A stretch of DNA of 64,000 bases, taken from Lactobacillus iners DSM 13335 (lineage in GTDB: Bacteria; Bacillota; Bacilli; Lactobacillales; Lactobacillaceae). How positions within the stretch are numbered: position 1 is the stretch's first letter; each line of letters starts with the position of its first letter. The position numbers and the translations under genes were made by a program. The stretch is from the NCBI RefSeq assembly GCF_000160875.1, contig NZ_GG700811.1, forward strand, positions 124,001 through 188,000, given 5' to 3'. This document shows, one piece after another, positions 19,442 through 28,735 of the stretch. The notes beneath the pieces were generated by a model. That model was not told the origin of the DNA. It ran no database searches and was given only the letters and a program-made list of their open reading frames with translations.

Positions 19442-21117
19442 TGTATTCAGATATTGAAATTTCACAAAAAAACAAACCAATTAAAATTACAGATATTGCA
19501 CATAAGTTAGGATTATCTGGTAATGATTTAGATTTATATGGAAATTATAAAGCTAAAATTCATTGGGATGCTATAAAAAAAGCTAAGCATAATTCCAAAT
19601 TAGGTAAACTTATCCTCGTAACATCTATTTCTCCTACACCAGCAGGAGAAGGGAAGACAACGATTTCGATCGGATTAGGTGATGCGATAAATAATCAATT
19701 ACATAAAAAGACTATCATTGCTCTTAGGGAACCATCATTAGGCCCAGTTTTTGGATTAAAAGGTGGAGCTACTGGTGGAGGATATGCACAAGTGGTTCCA
19801 ATGGAAGATATTAATCTTCATTTTACTGGTGACATGCATGCACTAACATGTGCAATAGATACTCTAGCTGCATTAGTTGATAATTATATATATCAAAATA
19901 ATGAATGTAATCTTGATCCTAATAGCATCCTACTAAAACGGGGAATAGATGTTAATGATAGAACTTTGCGTAAAATTATAATCGGCCAAGGTTCCAAGTT
20001 TAATGGTATCGAACGACCTGCAAGTTTTGCTATCACTGTAGCTAATGAGTTAATGGCTATTTTATGTTTATCAAAAGATATTAACGATTTGAAATACAGA
20101 ATTGGTAACATCTTAGTCGGCTTTTCAACAACAAATAAACCAATATATGTACACGATCTAGGATTTGAAGGATCAATTGCAGCCTTATTAGGTGATGCTT
20201 TAAAACCTAATTTGGTACAAACTCTTGAAAAAACTCCTACCCTTATACATGGTGGACCATTTGCTAATATTGCACATGGAGCAAATTCTATAATTGCAAC
20301 TAATTTGGCACTACACTTAAGTGATTACGTTTTAACTGAAGCAGGGTTTGGAGCTGATTTAGGCGGACAAAAATTTATGGATTTTGTTTCGGATCATCTA
20401 GAAAAAACTCCAGATGCAGTAGTCATTGTAGCAACTGTGCGTGCTTTAAAATATCAGCATGAAAAATCTACAACCAACTTGGCTAATGAAAATATAGAAA
20501 GTTTGACAGCAGGATTTGTTAATTTAAAGCGTCACATGCATAATATGAAGCGATATAATATTCCTGTCATTGTTTTAATAAATAAATTTGATACTGACAC
20601 TGATGCCGAATTAAGAACTTTACAAGAATTAATTAGAGCAGAAGGATTTGAAAGTGAAATTGTTAATTACCATGATTTAGGCTCAAAAGGTGGAATAGTA
20701 GCTGCACAAAAAGTAATTGATCTAGCAGATAATAATACCAAGGAAATTATTAAAACTTATGATCCAACAGACAATATTAAAGCAAAAATTGAAAAAATAG
20801 CTAAAAATATTTATCATGCAACAAATGTTGTCTATTCAGAAAAAGCTGAAAAGCATCTAGAAAATATCAAAAAATTAGGAAAAGATGATCTCCCACCTAT
20901 AATGGCTAAAACACAAATATCATTTACAGATGATAAAAAGCAATTGGGAGCACCCGATAATTTTACACTACATGTCAAAAATCTTTCATTAAAAAATGGA
21001 GCAGGATTTATTGTAGTATATACTGGAAATATTGTTGATATGCCAGGTTTACCTAAGAAACCAGCAGCCTTAAATATCGACATCGACAATGATGGAAAGA
21101 TCTCAGGATTATTTTAA
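19441..21117 (+). CDS. fhs: Formate-tetrahydrofolate ligase
   Basis: Joins formate and tetrahydrofolate with ATP to give 10-formyl-THF, feeding purine synthesis and Met-tRNA formylation. It has 558 residues, full length for the family. The ATP-binding P-loop is TPAGEGKTT near residues 65-73, and the family signatures [21 protein letters not shown] (near 117) and the segment around [11 protein letters not shown] (near 277) are intact. It is embedded in an operon with one-base and zero-base junctions to its neighbours. TrmFO, encoded at 40.4-41.7 kb, uses another folate one-carbon unit. Confidence 0.96.
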   Translation: MYSDIEISQKNKPIKITDIAHKLGLSGNDLDLYGNYKAKIHWDAIKKAKHNSKLGKLILVTSISPTPAGEGKTTISIGLGDAINNQLHKKTIIALREPSLGPVFGLKGGATGGGYAQVVPMEDINLHFTGDMHALTCAIDTLAALVDNYIYQNNECNLDPNSILLKRGIDVNDRTLRKIIIGQGSKFNGIERPASFAITVANELMAILCLSKDINDLKYRIGNILVGFSTTNKPIYVHDLGFEGSIAALLGDALKPNLVQTLEKTPTLIHGGPFANIAHGANSIIATNLALHLSDYVLTEAGFGADLGGQKFMDFVSDHLEKTPDAVVIVATVRALKYQHEKSTTNLANENIESLTAGFVNLKRHMHNMKRYNIPVIVLINKFDTDTDAELRTLQELIRAEGFESEIVNYHDLGSKGGIVAAQKVIDLADNNTKEIIKTYDPTDNIKAKIEKIAKNIYHATNVVYSEKAEKHLENIKKLGKDDLPPIMAKTQISFTDDKKQLGAPDNFTLHVKNLSLKNGAGFIVVYTGNIVDMPGLPKKPAALNIDIDNDGKISGLF

Positions 21118-21594
21118 ATGAAAAAATACCATATTATTGATAATTGTAAATATCTTATTATTAGCATATTAATAATTGTTTGCGATCAAATTTTAAAAAG
21201 ATATATAATTGATAATTTCAAATTAGGACAAAGTCGAGAAATCATTCCTGGTTTATTATCATTTACTTATTTAAGAAATACTGGTGCAGCATGGAATTTG
21301 TTAGCAGGTAAAATGAATTTATTTTACCTAATCAGTATTTTGGCGTTAATAGTAGTAATATATTATTTATTCAGTTTGAAATACTCGCACCGAATTTTTA
21401 AATTTGGTCTCGCCATGGTATTAGGTGGCATAGTGGGTAATTTTATTGATAGATTAATATTCAAATATGTTATTGATATGTTTGACTTAGATTTTATCAA
21501 TTTCAATATTTTTAATTTGGCAGATTGTGCTATTACTTTTGGAGTTATTTTTATTTTTTATTATTTTGTCTTTTTAGTAGAAAAGGAAAATTAA
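21118..21594 (+). CDS. lspA: Lipoprotein signal peptidase (signal peptidase II)
   Basis: Membrane aspartyl protease that removes the signal peptide from prolipoproteins. It has 158 residues with four membrane helices. The catalytic pair is Asp111 in VGNFIDR and Asp136 in FNLADCAI, and the NTGAAWN block is conserved. The ATG follows the fhs stop with no gap. The lspA-rluD pair normally precedes a pyr operon in enterococci and lactobacilli; here only carA and carB follow. Confidence 0.95.
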   Translation: MKKYHIIDNCKYLIISILIIVCDQILKRYIIDNFKLGQSREIIPGLLSFTYLRNTGAAWNLLAGKMNLFYLISILALIVVIYYLFSLKYSHRIFKFGLAMVLGGIVGNFIDRLIFKYVIDMFDLDFINFNIFNLADCAITFGVIFIFYYFVFLVEKEN

Positions 21595-21601
21595 TTAGTA
21601 G

Positions 21602-22537
21602 ATGAATGATAATATATCATACAATTTAGTTGTCAAGTCTGAAGAAAGTGGGGTTAGACTTGATAAATATATTGCAACACATATTTCCACTATCAGTCGA
21701 ACACGTGTGCAAGAATTAATTAAGCAAAAACTTATTACGACAAATGGTTTACAGACCAAATTGTCTTATAAAGTTAACACTAACGATAAAATAAATATTG
21801 AAATTCCTTCTCCGCAACCTTTATCATTAGATCCAGAAAATTTAAATTTGGATATTATCTATGAAGATGACGATGTTATTGTAGTAAATAAACCGCAAGG
21901 AATGGTAGTTCATCCATCTGCAGGTCATCCAGACCACACATTAGTTAATGGCTTGATATATCACACGAAAAATTTAGCTGAGTGTGACGAAATATTCAGA
22001 CCGGGTATTGTACATAGAATTGATAAAGATACATCAGGTTTGCTGATGATTGCAAAAAATGCAACTGCTAGGATATCATTAGAAAAACAATTAGCTAATA
22101 AAATAAATAAAAGGGAATACATAGCCATAGTACATGCTAATTTTAAACATAGTAGTGGGGTAATTGATGCCCCGATTGGTAGGAATCCATATCAAAGACA
22201 ACAAATGGCAGTAGTAGCATCTGGAAAGAAGGCTATTACGCATTTTACTGTATTGGAGCAATTTCCTGGTTATAGTTTAGTTAAATGCATTTTGGAAACG
22301 GGCAGAACTCATCAAATTCGCGTTCATATGTCATATATTGGTCATCCCATTGCAGGTGATCCTCTTTATGGTCCAAAGAAAACATTAAATGGAAATGGTC
22401 AATTCTTACATGCAAAAACTCTAGGTTTCTATCATCCAAAAACCAATCAATGGTTGGAATTTTCTATCTCAGAACCTCAAATTTTTGCAAAACAGTTATA
22501 TTTATTGAGAAAAAAGTTAACAAATAACTTGGTATAA
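21602..22537 (+). CDS. rluD: RluD-family 23S rRNA pseudouridine synthase
   Basis: Converts uridines of 23S rRNA to pseudouridine. It has 311 residues. An S4 RNA-binding domain covers residues 15-75, with RVQELIKQKLITTNG. The catalytic domain has HRIDKDTSGLL with catalytic Asp141, and the RTHQIRVH motif near residue 236. An AAGGAAAA ribosome-binding site lies in the end of lspA. The RluD label follows domain order and context (lspA-rluD); the exact target uridines cannot be read from sequence. Confidence 0.92.
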   Translation: MNDNISYNLVVKSEESGVRLDKYIATHISTISRTRVQELIKQKLITTNGLQTKLSYKVNTNDKINIEIPSPQPLSLDPENLNLDIIYEDDDVIVVNKPQGMVVHPSAGHPDHTLVNGLIYHTKNLAECDEIFRPGIVHRIDKDTSGLLMIAKNATARISLEKQLANKINKREYIAIVHANFKHSSGVIDAPIGRNPYQRQQMAVVASGKKAITHFTVLEQFPGYSLVKCILETGRTHQIRVHMSYIGHPIAGDPLYGPKKTLNGNGQFLHAKTLGFYHPKTNQWLEFSISEPQIFAKQLYLLRKKLTNNLV

Positions 22538-22541
22538 AAAA

Positions 22542-23603
22542 ATGGCAAGATATTTAATTTTAGAAGATGGTACAGCATATAAAGGAACAGGTTTTGGATC
22601 ATTAACAATATCTACAGGTGAGTTAGCTATCCAAACTGCTAATTTCGGTTATCAAGAGGCAATATCTGATCCTGCAAATTTTGGAAAAATACTAGCTTTC
22701 ACTACTCCTATGATCGGTGGCAGTGGAATTAATGCGATTGATTACGAATCTATTGTTCCAAGTATTAAAGGCATCGTTGTTAATGACCTAGCTCCTCAAA
22801 GTTATTTTGAAGGAATTGATACTTATCAATCATTAGATAATTTCCTAAGTGAGAAAAAAATACCTGGTATTTATGGCATCGATGTAAGATCATTAGTCCA
22901 TAAAATAAAAGAGCATAAAACGATTAAAGCATCTATTATGGATACTGATGATAACCATGCATTTGATCAAATTAAAGCTTTAGTATTACCTAAAAATAAA
23001 ACTGCTCAAATTTCAACCAGCAATGCTTATGCAGCACCAAATGTTGGAAAAACTGTAGCAGTTATTGATTTAGGTATCAAGCATTCTTTGTTGCGTGCTT
23101 TGTCACTGAGAAAAATAAATTGTGTTGTATTACCATATAATGCATCTATTAATGATATTAATAATATCAGACCTGACGGAATTATTATTTCTAATGGCCC
23201 TGGTAAAGTTGAAGAATTAATTAACTACATTAATCCTATTTTCGATTACTTTTATAAGAAATTACCAATTCTAACAATAGGATTGGGCTATTTGCTGTTG
23301 AGTAATTATTTGGGCTTGGAATTATTTGATATCTTTCCACCTTATAATGGATCTAATTTCCCAGTTATTGATCAAAATACTCATAAAATCTGGCAAACAT
23401 CCATTAATTTAAATAGTTTAGTTATGCCAGTTGATACCAAACTTTCTTTTTCCAATATATATTATGATTTAAACTCCGATTTAATCGCAGGATATTCTTT
23501 ATTACAAGATAAAGCTATCGGTGTAGCGTTTAATCCTGAAGGATCTCCTGGAACCTTTGACGCTAAAAAGATTTTTGATGATTTTACAATGATGATGGAG
23601 TAG
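22542..23603 (+). CDS. carA: CarA-like protein with an erased glutaminase active site
   Basis: By overall sequence this is the small, glutamine-hydrolysing subunit of carbamoyl-phosphate synthetase: 353 residues with the N-terminal domain LILEDGTAYKGTGFG and SIKGIVVNDLAP, and a class I amidotransferase fold from about residue 170 (GIKHSLLRAL, IISNGPG). The catalytic residues are missing. The nucleophile motif GICLGHQ reads TIGLGYL, putting Gly247 in place of Cys. The FHPE motif reads FNPE, with Asn331 in place of His, and the conserved NHG loop reads NLN near residue 289. It therefore should not hydrolyse glutamine. The frame is open throughout, four bases after rluD and six before carB. It may be a pseudo-enzyme with another role or a relic losing function. 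Confidence 0.88.
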   Translation: MARYLILEDGTAYKGTGFGSLTISTGELAIQTANFGYQEAISDPANFGKILAFTTPMIGGSGINAIDYESIVPSIKGIVVNDLAPQSYFEGIDTYQSLDNFLSEKKIPGIYGIDVRSLVHKIKEHKTIKASIMDTDDNHAFDQIKALVLPKNKTAQISTSNAYAAPNVGKTVAVIDLGIKHSLLRALSLRKINCVVLPYNASINDINNIRPDGIIISNGPGKVEELINYINPIFDYFYKKLPILTIGLGYLLLSNYLGLELFDIFPPYNGSNFPVIDQNTHKIWQTSINLNSLVMPVDTKLSFSNIYYDLNSDLIAGYSLLQDKAIGVAFNPEGSPGTFDAKKIFDDFTMMME

Positions 23604-23609
23604 AATGAC

Positions 23610-26600
23610 ATGCCTTTATCTAGAGAAATAAATAAGATTTTAATTTTAGGTGCAGGAGCAAATATAGTCAACAAAGTTTCCGATTTTGATATTTTGTGTC
23701 ATCAAGCAATTCAAGCATTATGTGAAGATAATGTACAAATTATTTTGATTAATCCTAACCCCGCCACAATTCAAACGGATACTTGCAAAAATATACATGT
23801 GTTCTTAGAACCACTTACTACAGATTTCGTTAAAAGAATTATCCGCATGGAAAAGCCTGATGCAATTTTAACAGCATTTGGAGGAACACCAGCAATCGAA
23901 TTAGTAAAAAAACTACAAAAAGATGGCATCATTCAAGATATGAATATTAAGTTATTAACTATTAATGATCTCTGCTTAAAGATAAAAGATGCTCAATTTC
24001 TGTATGATTTTTTATCAGAAAACCAAATTCCAGTTGCAGATCAATGGCTATTACATAGCGTTTCTGATTTAAGTAATGTTTTAAAAAATGCTCAGTATCC
24101 ACTTCTAATAACGAAATCAGTAAAGTATCGAACAGATAAAGTTTGTTCTGTTAACAATTTTGGAATGGTTAAAGACTACTTTCAGCAAGAAGCTGAATCA
24201 ACTAGGTTTTACCTAAAAAATTATAGAATTAATGAAGACCTATCTTCATGGGAAGAATTGATTTTTGATGTAATAAGAGATAACACTGGAAATTGTTGCT
24301 TTATTAATTCTATGAGTAGTCTTGAGCCAGTAAGCGTGAACTCTCATGATTCTATTTTAATTGCACCAATTTTAACTCACAATAATAATCAGATACAGGA
24401 GCTAAGACATTGTTGCAATAAAATAGCTAATCTCTTAAATATCAATGGCATATTAACTATTCATTTTGCAGTCAAAAAAGAGGGAGATAGCTTTGTTTAT
24501 AAAGTGCTAAGTGTCAAACCTCGATTAACACACACTAGCTTAATTTCATATAGAATTAATATTTATAGTGTAGGCTATGTAATTGCAAAAATTGCTATTG
24601 GATATAACTTAAATGAAATAATTGATCCACAATCCGGATTAAATAGTGCTATTGAGCCTATCAATGATGCATTCGCAATTAAAATGCCTTATTGGTCATT
24701 CACTGAATTGAGTAGCAATTATTATGAACTAGGAAACAAATCTACATCAAGTGGATTAGCACTAGGCATCGGTAGAAATTTTGAAACTGCACTTATGAAG
24801 GCTATTCAATCGACTACCAACATAATGCAGAACAAAAGAATTTATTTTAATACTTTAAATAATGCTTCCGATGATGAAATTATTAATAAATTACAACATG
24901 TTGATAATCATCATTTACTAATGCTAATTGTAGCTATTTCTAAAGGGATATCCTTATCAGATATTCAATTACACACTGGTATTAATTGTATTTTTCTACA
25001 AAAAATTGCACATATAGTTAATGTTGGCAAAAAGTTCAAACAAAATCCTGAACAAGTCAATAATTTAATAGCAGCTAAAAAATGCGGATTCTCAAATAAA
25101 TTACTATCGATGATAGCTAATATAGATGAAAATCTTATCGATGAACTGTTAGATAAGCATAATATTAAACCATCTTATATTGGAATAGATGGTACAGCTG
25201 GATTACATGCACCTAAAATTAACGCTTATTATTCTGGATATGAGGTAGAAAATGAGATTATACCTTTATCCCAACAAGACAAATGTCTGATTATCGGCTT
25301 AAAATCATTTCAAATATCACAAACAGGTGAATTTGATTATATGATTTATCATGTCGCCCAAACATTGAAGAAACATAAGATGCAAACAGTAATTATTTCA
25401 AATAATCCAGAAAGCATAAGTAATTCTTATGATCTATGCGACAGGGTATATTTTGAACCAATTACCTTAGAAAATATTTTATATATTTGCAAAAAAGAAA
25501 ATATTAAATATTTAATTACTCAATTTTCTGGCAAACAAATTAATCAGTATAGACAGCGATTATTAGCACATGGCTTAAAACTACTAGGACAAGATAATTT
25601 AAGTGACGTTTTACAACAAGATAGGAAACAACAAATAATTAATGCTAACGTTAACCCAGTACCAGCACTGATTACAACTAATCGTAATGAAGTTTTATCA
25701 TTTATCGAAACATACAAATTTCCAGTATTAATAGGTGGATTTAAAAATGATAAAAAGCAAAAATCCGCTGTAGTATTTGATAAACCAGCATTAAATCGTT
25801 ATATCGACGAAAATGATTTAGATAAAATTTCAATCTCGCAATTTATTGAGGGTAACAAATACGAAATTACTACCATATCTGATGGGAAAAATGTCACTAT
25901 CCCAGGTATTATTGAACACTTTGAACAAACTGGCTCTCATGCATCTGATTCCATAGCTGTATTCAGACCTCAAAATCTGACCAGTAATAAGCAACGCTTG
26001 ATTCGTGACGCTGTAGTTAATATTGCTCAACAAATACATTTAAGAGGTCCTATTAATTTACACATTTTACTAGCTAATGAACAAATATATGTTTTACAAA
26101 TTAAAACGTATGCTGGTCATAACGTCGCATTTCTTAGCAAATCATTACAACAAGATATTTCTGCAATTTCTACTGAAGTCTTGCTAGGCAAAAATTTAGA
26201 TGAACTAGGATTAGCTAATGATGTTTGGCCTTCCAACAATTTAATTTATATCAAAATGCCTGTATTTTCTCATCTAAGTTATAATAGCGTTAATACATTT
26301 GATTCAAAAATGAAAACATCAGGATCTGTAATGGGGCGTGCTAATCGCTTACCATTTGCACTATATAAAGGATATGAGGCAAGTAATTTAACGATTCCAA
26401 GTTATGGCACGGTGTTTATATCTGTTAAGGATTCCGATAAGAAATCTGCTATTTCTGTAGCTGCACGCTTTCATAAGTTAGGTTTTCAATTATTAGCGAC
26501 TGAAGGTACGGCAAATATACTAGCAGAAGAGGGTATAACCACTAGTATTGTTGAGAAGTTGCAAACTGGTAATAATAGTTTATTAGAAAAAATTGCTCAA

Positions 26601-26777
26601 CATAAAATCAATTTGGTTATTAATGTCACAAATTTATCGGACTCTGCAAGTCATGATGCCATAATGATCAAAGATCAAGCATTAAATACCCATATCCCAG
26701 TATTTTCAAGTATACAATCAGCTGAAAATATTTTAAATGTTTTAGAAACAATGGCAATGTGTACACAACCATTATAA
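23610..26777 (+). CDS. carB: CarB-like protein with both ATP-grasp sites erased
   Basis: Homologue of the large subunit of carbamoyl-phosphate synthetase, 1055 residues, essentially full length. The order of domains is kept: two ATP-grasp halves (about 1-400 and 555-915), the oligomerisation region between, and a C-terminal MGS-like regulatory domain (915-1055). Catalytic positions are lost in both halves. In the first, the GGTGGG loop reads YRTDKV near 173, the Gln before FA reads His285, and EVNPR reads SVKPR near 301. In the second, the region of the glycine-rich loop reads GGFKNDKKQ near 709 and EVNPRASR reads QIKTYAGH near 830. Neither half should bind Mg-ATP normally. The frame has no stop or frameshift. 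The GATGGAG site at the carA end supports the ATG. Confidence 0.88.
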   Translation: MPLSREINKILILGAGANIVNKVSDFDILCHQAIQALCEDNVQIILINPNPATIQTDTCKNIHVFLEPLTTDFVKRIIRMEKPDAILTAFGGTPAIELVKKLQKDGIIQDMNIKLLTINDLCLKIKDAQFLYDFLSENQIPVADQWLLHSVSDLSNVLKNAQYPLLITKSVKYRTDKVCSVNNFGMVKDYFQQEAESTRFYLKNYRINEDLSSWEELIFDVIRDNTGNCCFINSMSSLEPVSVNSHDSILIAPILTHNNNQIQELRHCCNKIANLLNINGILTIHFAVKKEGDSFVYKVLSVKPRLTHTSLISYRINIYSVGYVIAKIAIGYNLNEIIDPQSGLNSAIEPINDAFAIKMPYWSFTELSSNYYELGNKSTSSGLALGIGRNFETALMKAIQSTTNIMQNKRIYFNTLNNASDDEIINKLQHVDNHHLLMLIVAISKGISLSDIQLHTGINCIFLQKIAHIVNVGKKFKQNPEQVNNLIAAKKCGFSNKLLSMIANIDENLIDELLDKHNIKPSYIGIDGTAGLHAPKINAYYSGYEVENEIIPLSQQDKCLIIGLKSFQISQTGEFDYMIYHVAQTLKKHKMQTVIISNNPESISNSYDLCDRVYFEPITLENILYICKKENIKYLITQFSGKQINQYRQRLLAHGLKLLGQDNLSDVLQQDRKQQIINANVNPVPALITTNRNEVLSFIETYKFPVLIGGFKNDKKQKSAVVFDKPALNRYIDENDLDKISISQFIEGNKYEITTISDGKNVTIPGIIEHFEQTGSHASDSIAVFRPQNLTSNKQRLIRDAVVNIAQQIHLRGPINLHILLANEQIYVLQIKTYAGHNVAFLSKSLQQDISAISTEVLLGKNLDELGLANDVWPSNNLIYIKMPVFSHLSYNSVNTFDSKMKTSGSVMGRANRLPFALYKGYEASNLTIPSYGTVFISVKDSDKKSAISVAARFHKLGFQLLATEGTANILAEEGITTSIVEKLQTGNNSLLEKIAQHKINLVINVTNLSDSASHDAIMIKDQALNTHIPVFSSIQSAENILNVLETMAMCTQPL

Positions 26778-26832
26778 AAGGCACATAACCATAGAAACGA
26801 AAAGTATTTCTATAGTTAAATGCCTTTTTTCT
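26776..26832. terminator. Compound bidirectional terminator between carB and rqcH
   Basis: AAAAGGCA pairs with TGCCTTTT, enclosing a second helix AAC-ATAGAAA with TTTCTAT-GTT. A T run follows on the plus strand and an A run precedes, so it can serve the convergent rqcH transcript as well. Confidence 0.8.
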
Positions 26833-26844
26833 TTATTAAAATTT

Positions 26845-28542
26845 TTAATTATCTCGTTTACAAAGGATATTTTCTTTAATAGGAGTAACCGATATAGATT
26901 TTTGGCCAGTATAAATAACAAATCCTGGTTTAGCTCCCTTAGGTTTTTTTATTTTTTTAACGGTAATATAATCAACTACAACATTAGCAGAATACCTTGC
27001 CTTAGAAAAATATGCAGCAATTTCAGCGGCCTCTTTAATGTCTGCCATCGTAGGTTCAATATCTTGTAAAATTACATGCGATCCTGGTATGTTTTTAACA
27101 TGTAACCATAAAAATCTTTTATCTGCCTTTTTGAGAGTTAACCAATCATTTTGATAATTATTTTTGCCGACCCATACTTTCTTGCCACTAGTTAATGTGA
27201 AACAAGCAATATTATCTGCTGTAATTTTCTTCTTTCTTAAGTTATTATTTTTATTATGCTGTCTAATATATCCTTGATTAATTAATTCTTCGCGAATCAA
27301 AGCAATATCCTGTGGCTCTGCATTATTAATGGCTGTTTGTATGGTATCAAAATAAGCTAAATTATCTTGCGTTAATTTGATCTGTTCTTTAATAAACTTT
27401 ATGGAATTACGTAATTTTTGATATTTTACAAAATATTTTTGAGCATTTTTAGCAGGGGACAAAGCTGGATCTAATTTAATATTAATTGGTTTATTTTCAT
27501 CATAATAATTTGGTAATGAGATGGTTGTTATTCCAGGCTTAACGCTAGATAAATACACATTTAAAATTTCACCTTTAATTCTAAATTCAGTTGAATTTTC
27601 GGCAGAATCTAGCTGCTTCTGCAATTTAATCAATTTTCTAGATAATTTCTTATTCTCATTATTAACGACATTTTCAACTGCTTTGGCTTTTTGGCGAACC
27701 CATTCTTTATTTGCCATATCTTGATAAAAATCATCTAGTGCCTTATTGATATCTTCGCTTTGCAATACAACATATAAATTCAAATAACGGGGACGATAGC
27801 AAAAAAATTTATTTTGATGATTTACTGTTTGTAATACATAACCTTGTGGCTTATCAAAATTACTCATAAATAGTTTTAAAGCATCGAAAGAAAAATCATT
27901 ATTGAAATAACCTAATAACTCTTTCTTATCATCACTGTCTAAACCGTTAAATTTATTAACCATATCTAAAGGGGTAGTATATTTTGCCAATAATCTGCCA
28001 AATTCACTTTGTGTAATTGTTGATCCATCAATACCAGTAATAAGGGGAGGTAATTGATAATCTGCATGTGGCAAAAGTAGTCTAACACGGTTATCTTCAG
28101 GATTAATTCTTTTTAATAAATCAATTATTTTATTTGTCGCTTTGTTATACAAAATAACGTTACTATGTCTTCCCATTAATTCCACTGATAACACAAAATT
28201 AGTTTCATCACCAAATTCATTACGATTGGAAAAATATAAATTAATAATTCGTTCCATTCCAACTTGTTTTATTTCATTTAAAATAGCACCTTCAAGATAT
28301 TTTCTTAATACCATAACAAAAGTTGAAGCAGTATCTGGATTAATAATATTTTTAGTGGTGATATGCATTCTAGGATGTTGGGCATTAATGGAAATTAAGA
28401 GTTTATAATTGATACCTTGATTTCTAAAAATAAGAATCAAATCATTGTCAAAGGGCTGATAAATTTTGCTTAATCTTGCCTTTTTTAAATTTGTAGTTAA
28501 TGTTTTTAATAAGCTATGAATAAATAATCCGTCAAAAGGCAT
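26845..28542 (-). CDS. rqcH: RqcH (NFACT-family ribosome quality control protein, FbpA)
   Basis: 565 residues. The NFACT-N domain starts MPFDGLFIHSLL, a coiled-coil region lies near residues 280-430, and the NFACT-R domain near 450-565 has LHVKNIPGSHVIL. RqcH binds stalled 50S subunits and recruits tRNA-Ala to add alanine tails; older annotations call it a fibronectin-binding protein. The conserved Asp-Arg pair of Bacillus RqcH (positions 97-98) is Glu97-Arg98 here, in GMERII, a conservative change. Start at 28542 follows GGAG. The gene is monocistronic, converging with carB. Confidence 0.9.
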   Translation of the reverse strand: MPFDGLFIHSLLKTLTTNLKKARLSKIYQPFDNDLILIFRNQGINYKLLISINAQHPRMHITTKNIINPDTASTFVMVLRKYLEGAILNEIKQVGMERIINLYFSNRNEFGDETNFVLSVELMGRHSNVILYNKATNKIIDLLKRINPEDNRVRLLLPHADYQLPPLITGIDGSTITQSEFGRLLAKYTTPLDMVNKFNGLDSDDKKELLGYFNNDFSFDALKLFMSNFDKPQGYVLQTVNHQNKFFCYRPRYLNLYVVLQSEDINKALDDFYQDMANKEWVRQKAKAVENVVNNENKKLSRKLIKLQKQLDSAENSTEFRIKGEILNVYLSSVKPGITTISLPNYYDENKPINIKLDPALSPAKNAQKYFVKYQKLRNSIKFIKEQIKLTQDNLAYFDTIQTAINNAEPQDIALIREELINQGYIRQHNKNNNLRKKKITADNIACFTLTSGKKVWVGKNNYQNDWLTLKKADKRFLWLHVKNIPGSHVILQDIEPTMADIKEAAEIAAYFSKARYSANVVVDYITVKKIKKPKGAKPGFVIYTGQKSISVTPIKENILCKRDN

Positions 28543-28665
28543 AAGTTATATCTCCTTTAAATTAAAAAAGCTTTTATACAAATTAGGAACATAAATAAGC
28601 ATATCACATTAATTTTTATTAGTATAATATAAAATGATATTTAAGCTCTTGCAAATTAGTTTTTG

Positions 28666-28674
28666 TGGTATAAT
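28666..28674 (+). promoter_or_regulatory. Predicted extended -10 promoter of the first degV gene
   Basis: TGG-TATAAT, with TATAAT at 28669-28674. TTGCAA at 28649-28654 is only 14 bases upstream, so the extended -10 probably does most of the work. Its place rules out translation from the ATG at 28634. Confidence 0.6.
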
Positions 28675-28735
28675 TTTTACATATATAAAAATCTATGCAC
28701 ATAGAAAAATAAGATCAATAAAGGAGTTCCTTGTA

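Noticed and set aside
22542..26777. Sequencing error or frameshift as the cause of the odd carA/carB active sites
   Set aside because: The changes are spread single-codon substitutions at many separate motifs in an unbroken frame, not shifted segments.
28634..28735. N-terminal extension of the first DegV protein
   Set aside because: The ATG lies before the predicted promoter; GTG 28736 has an AAGGAG site and gives the family N-terminus.
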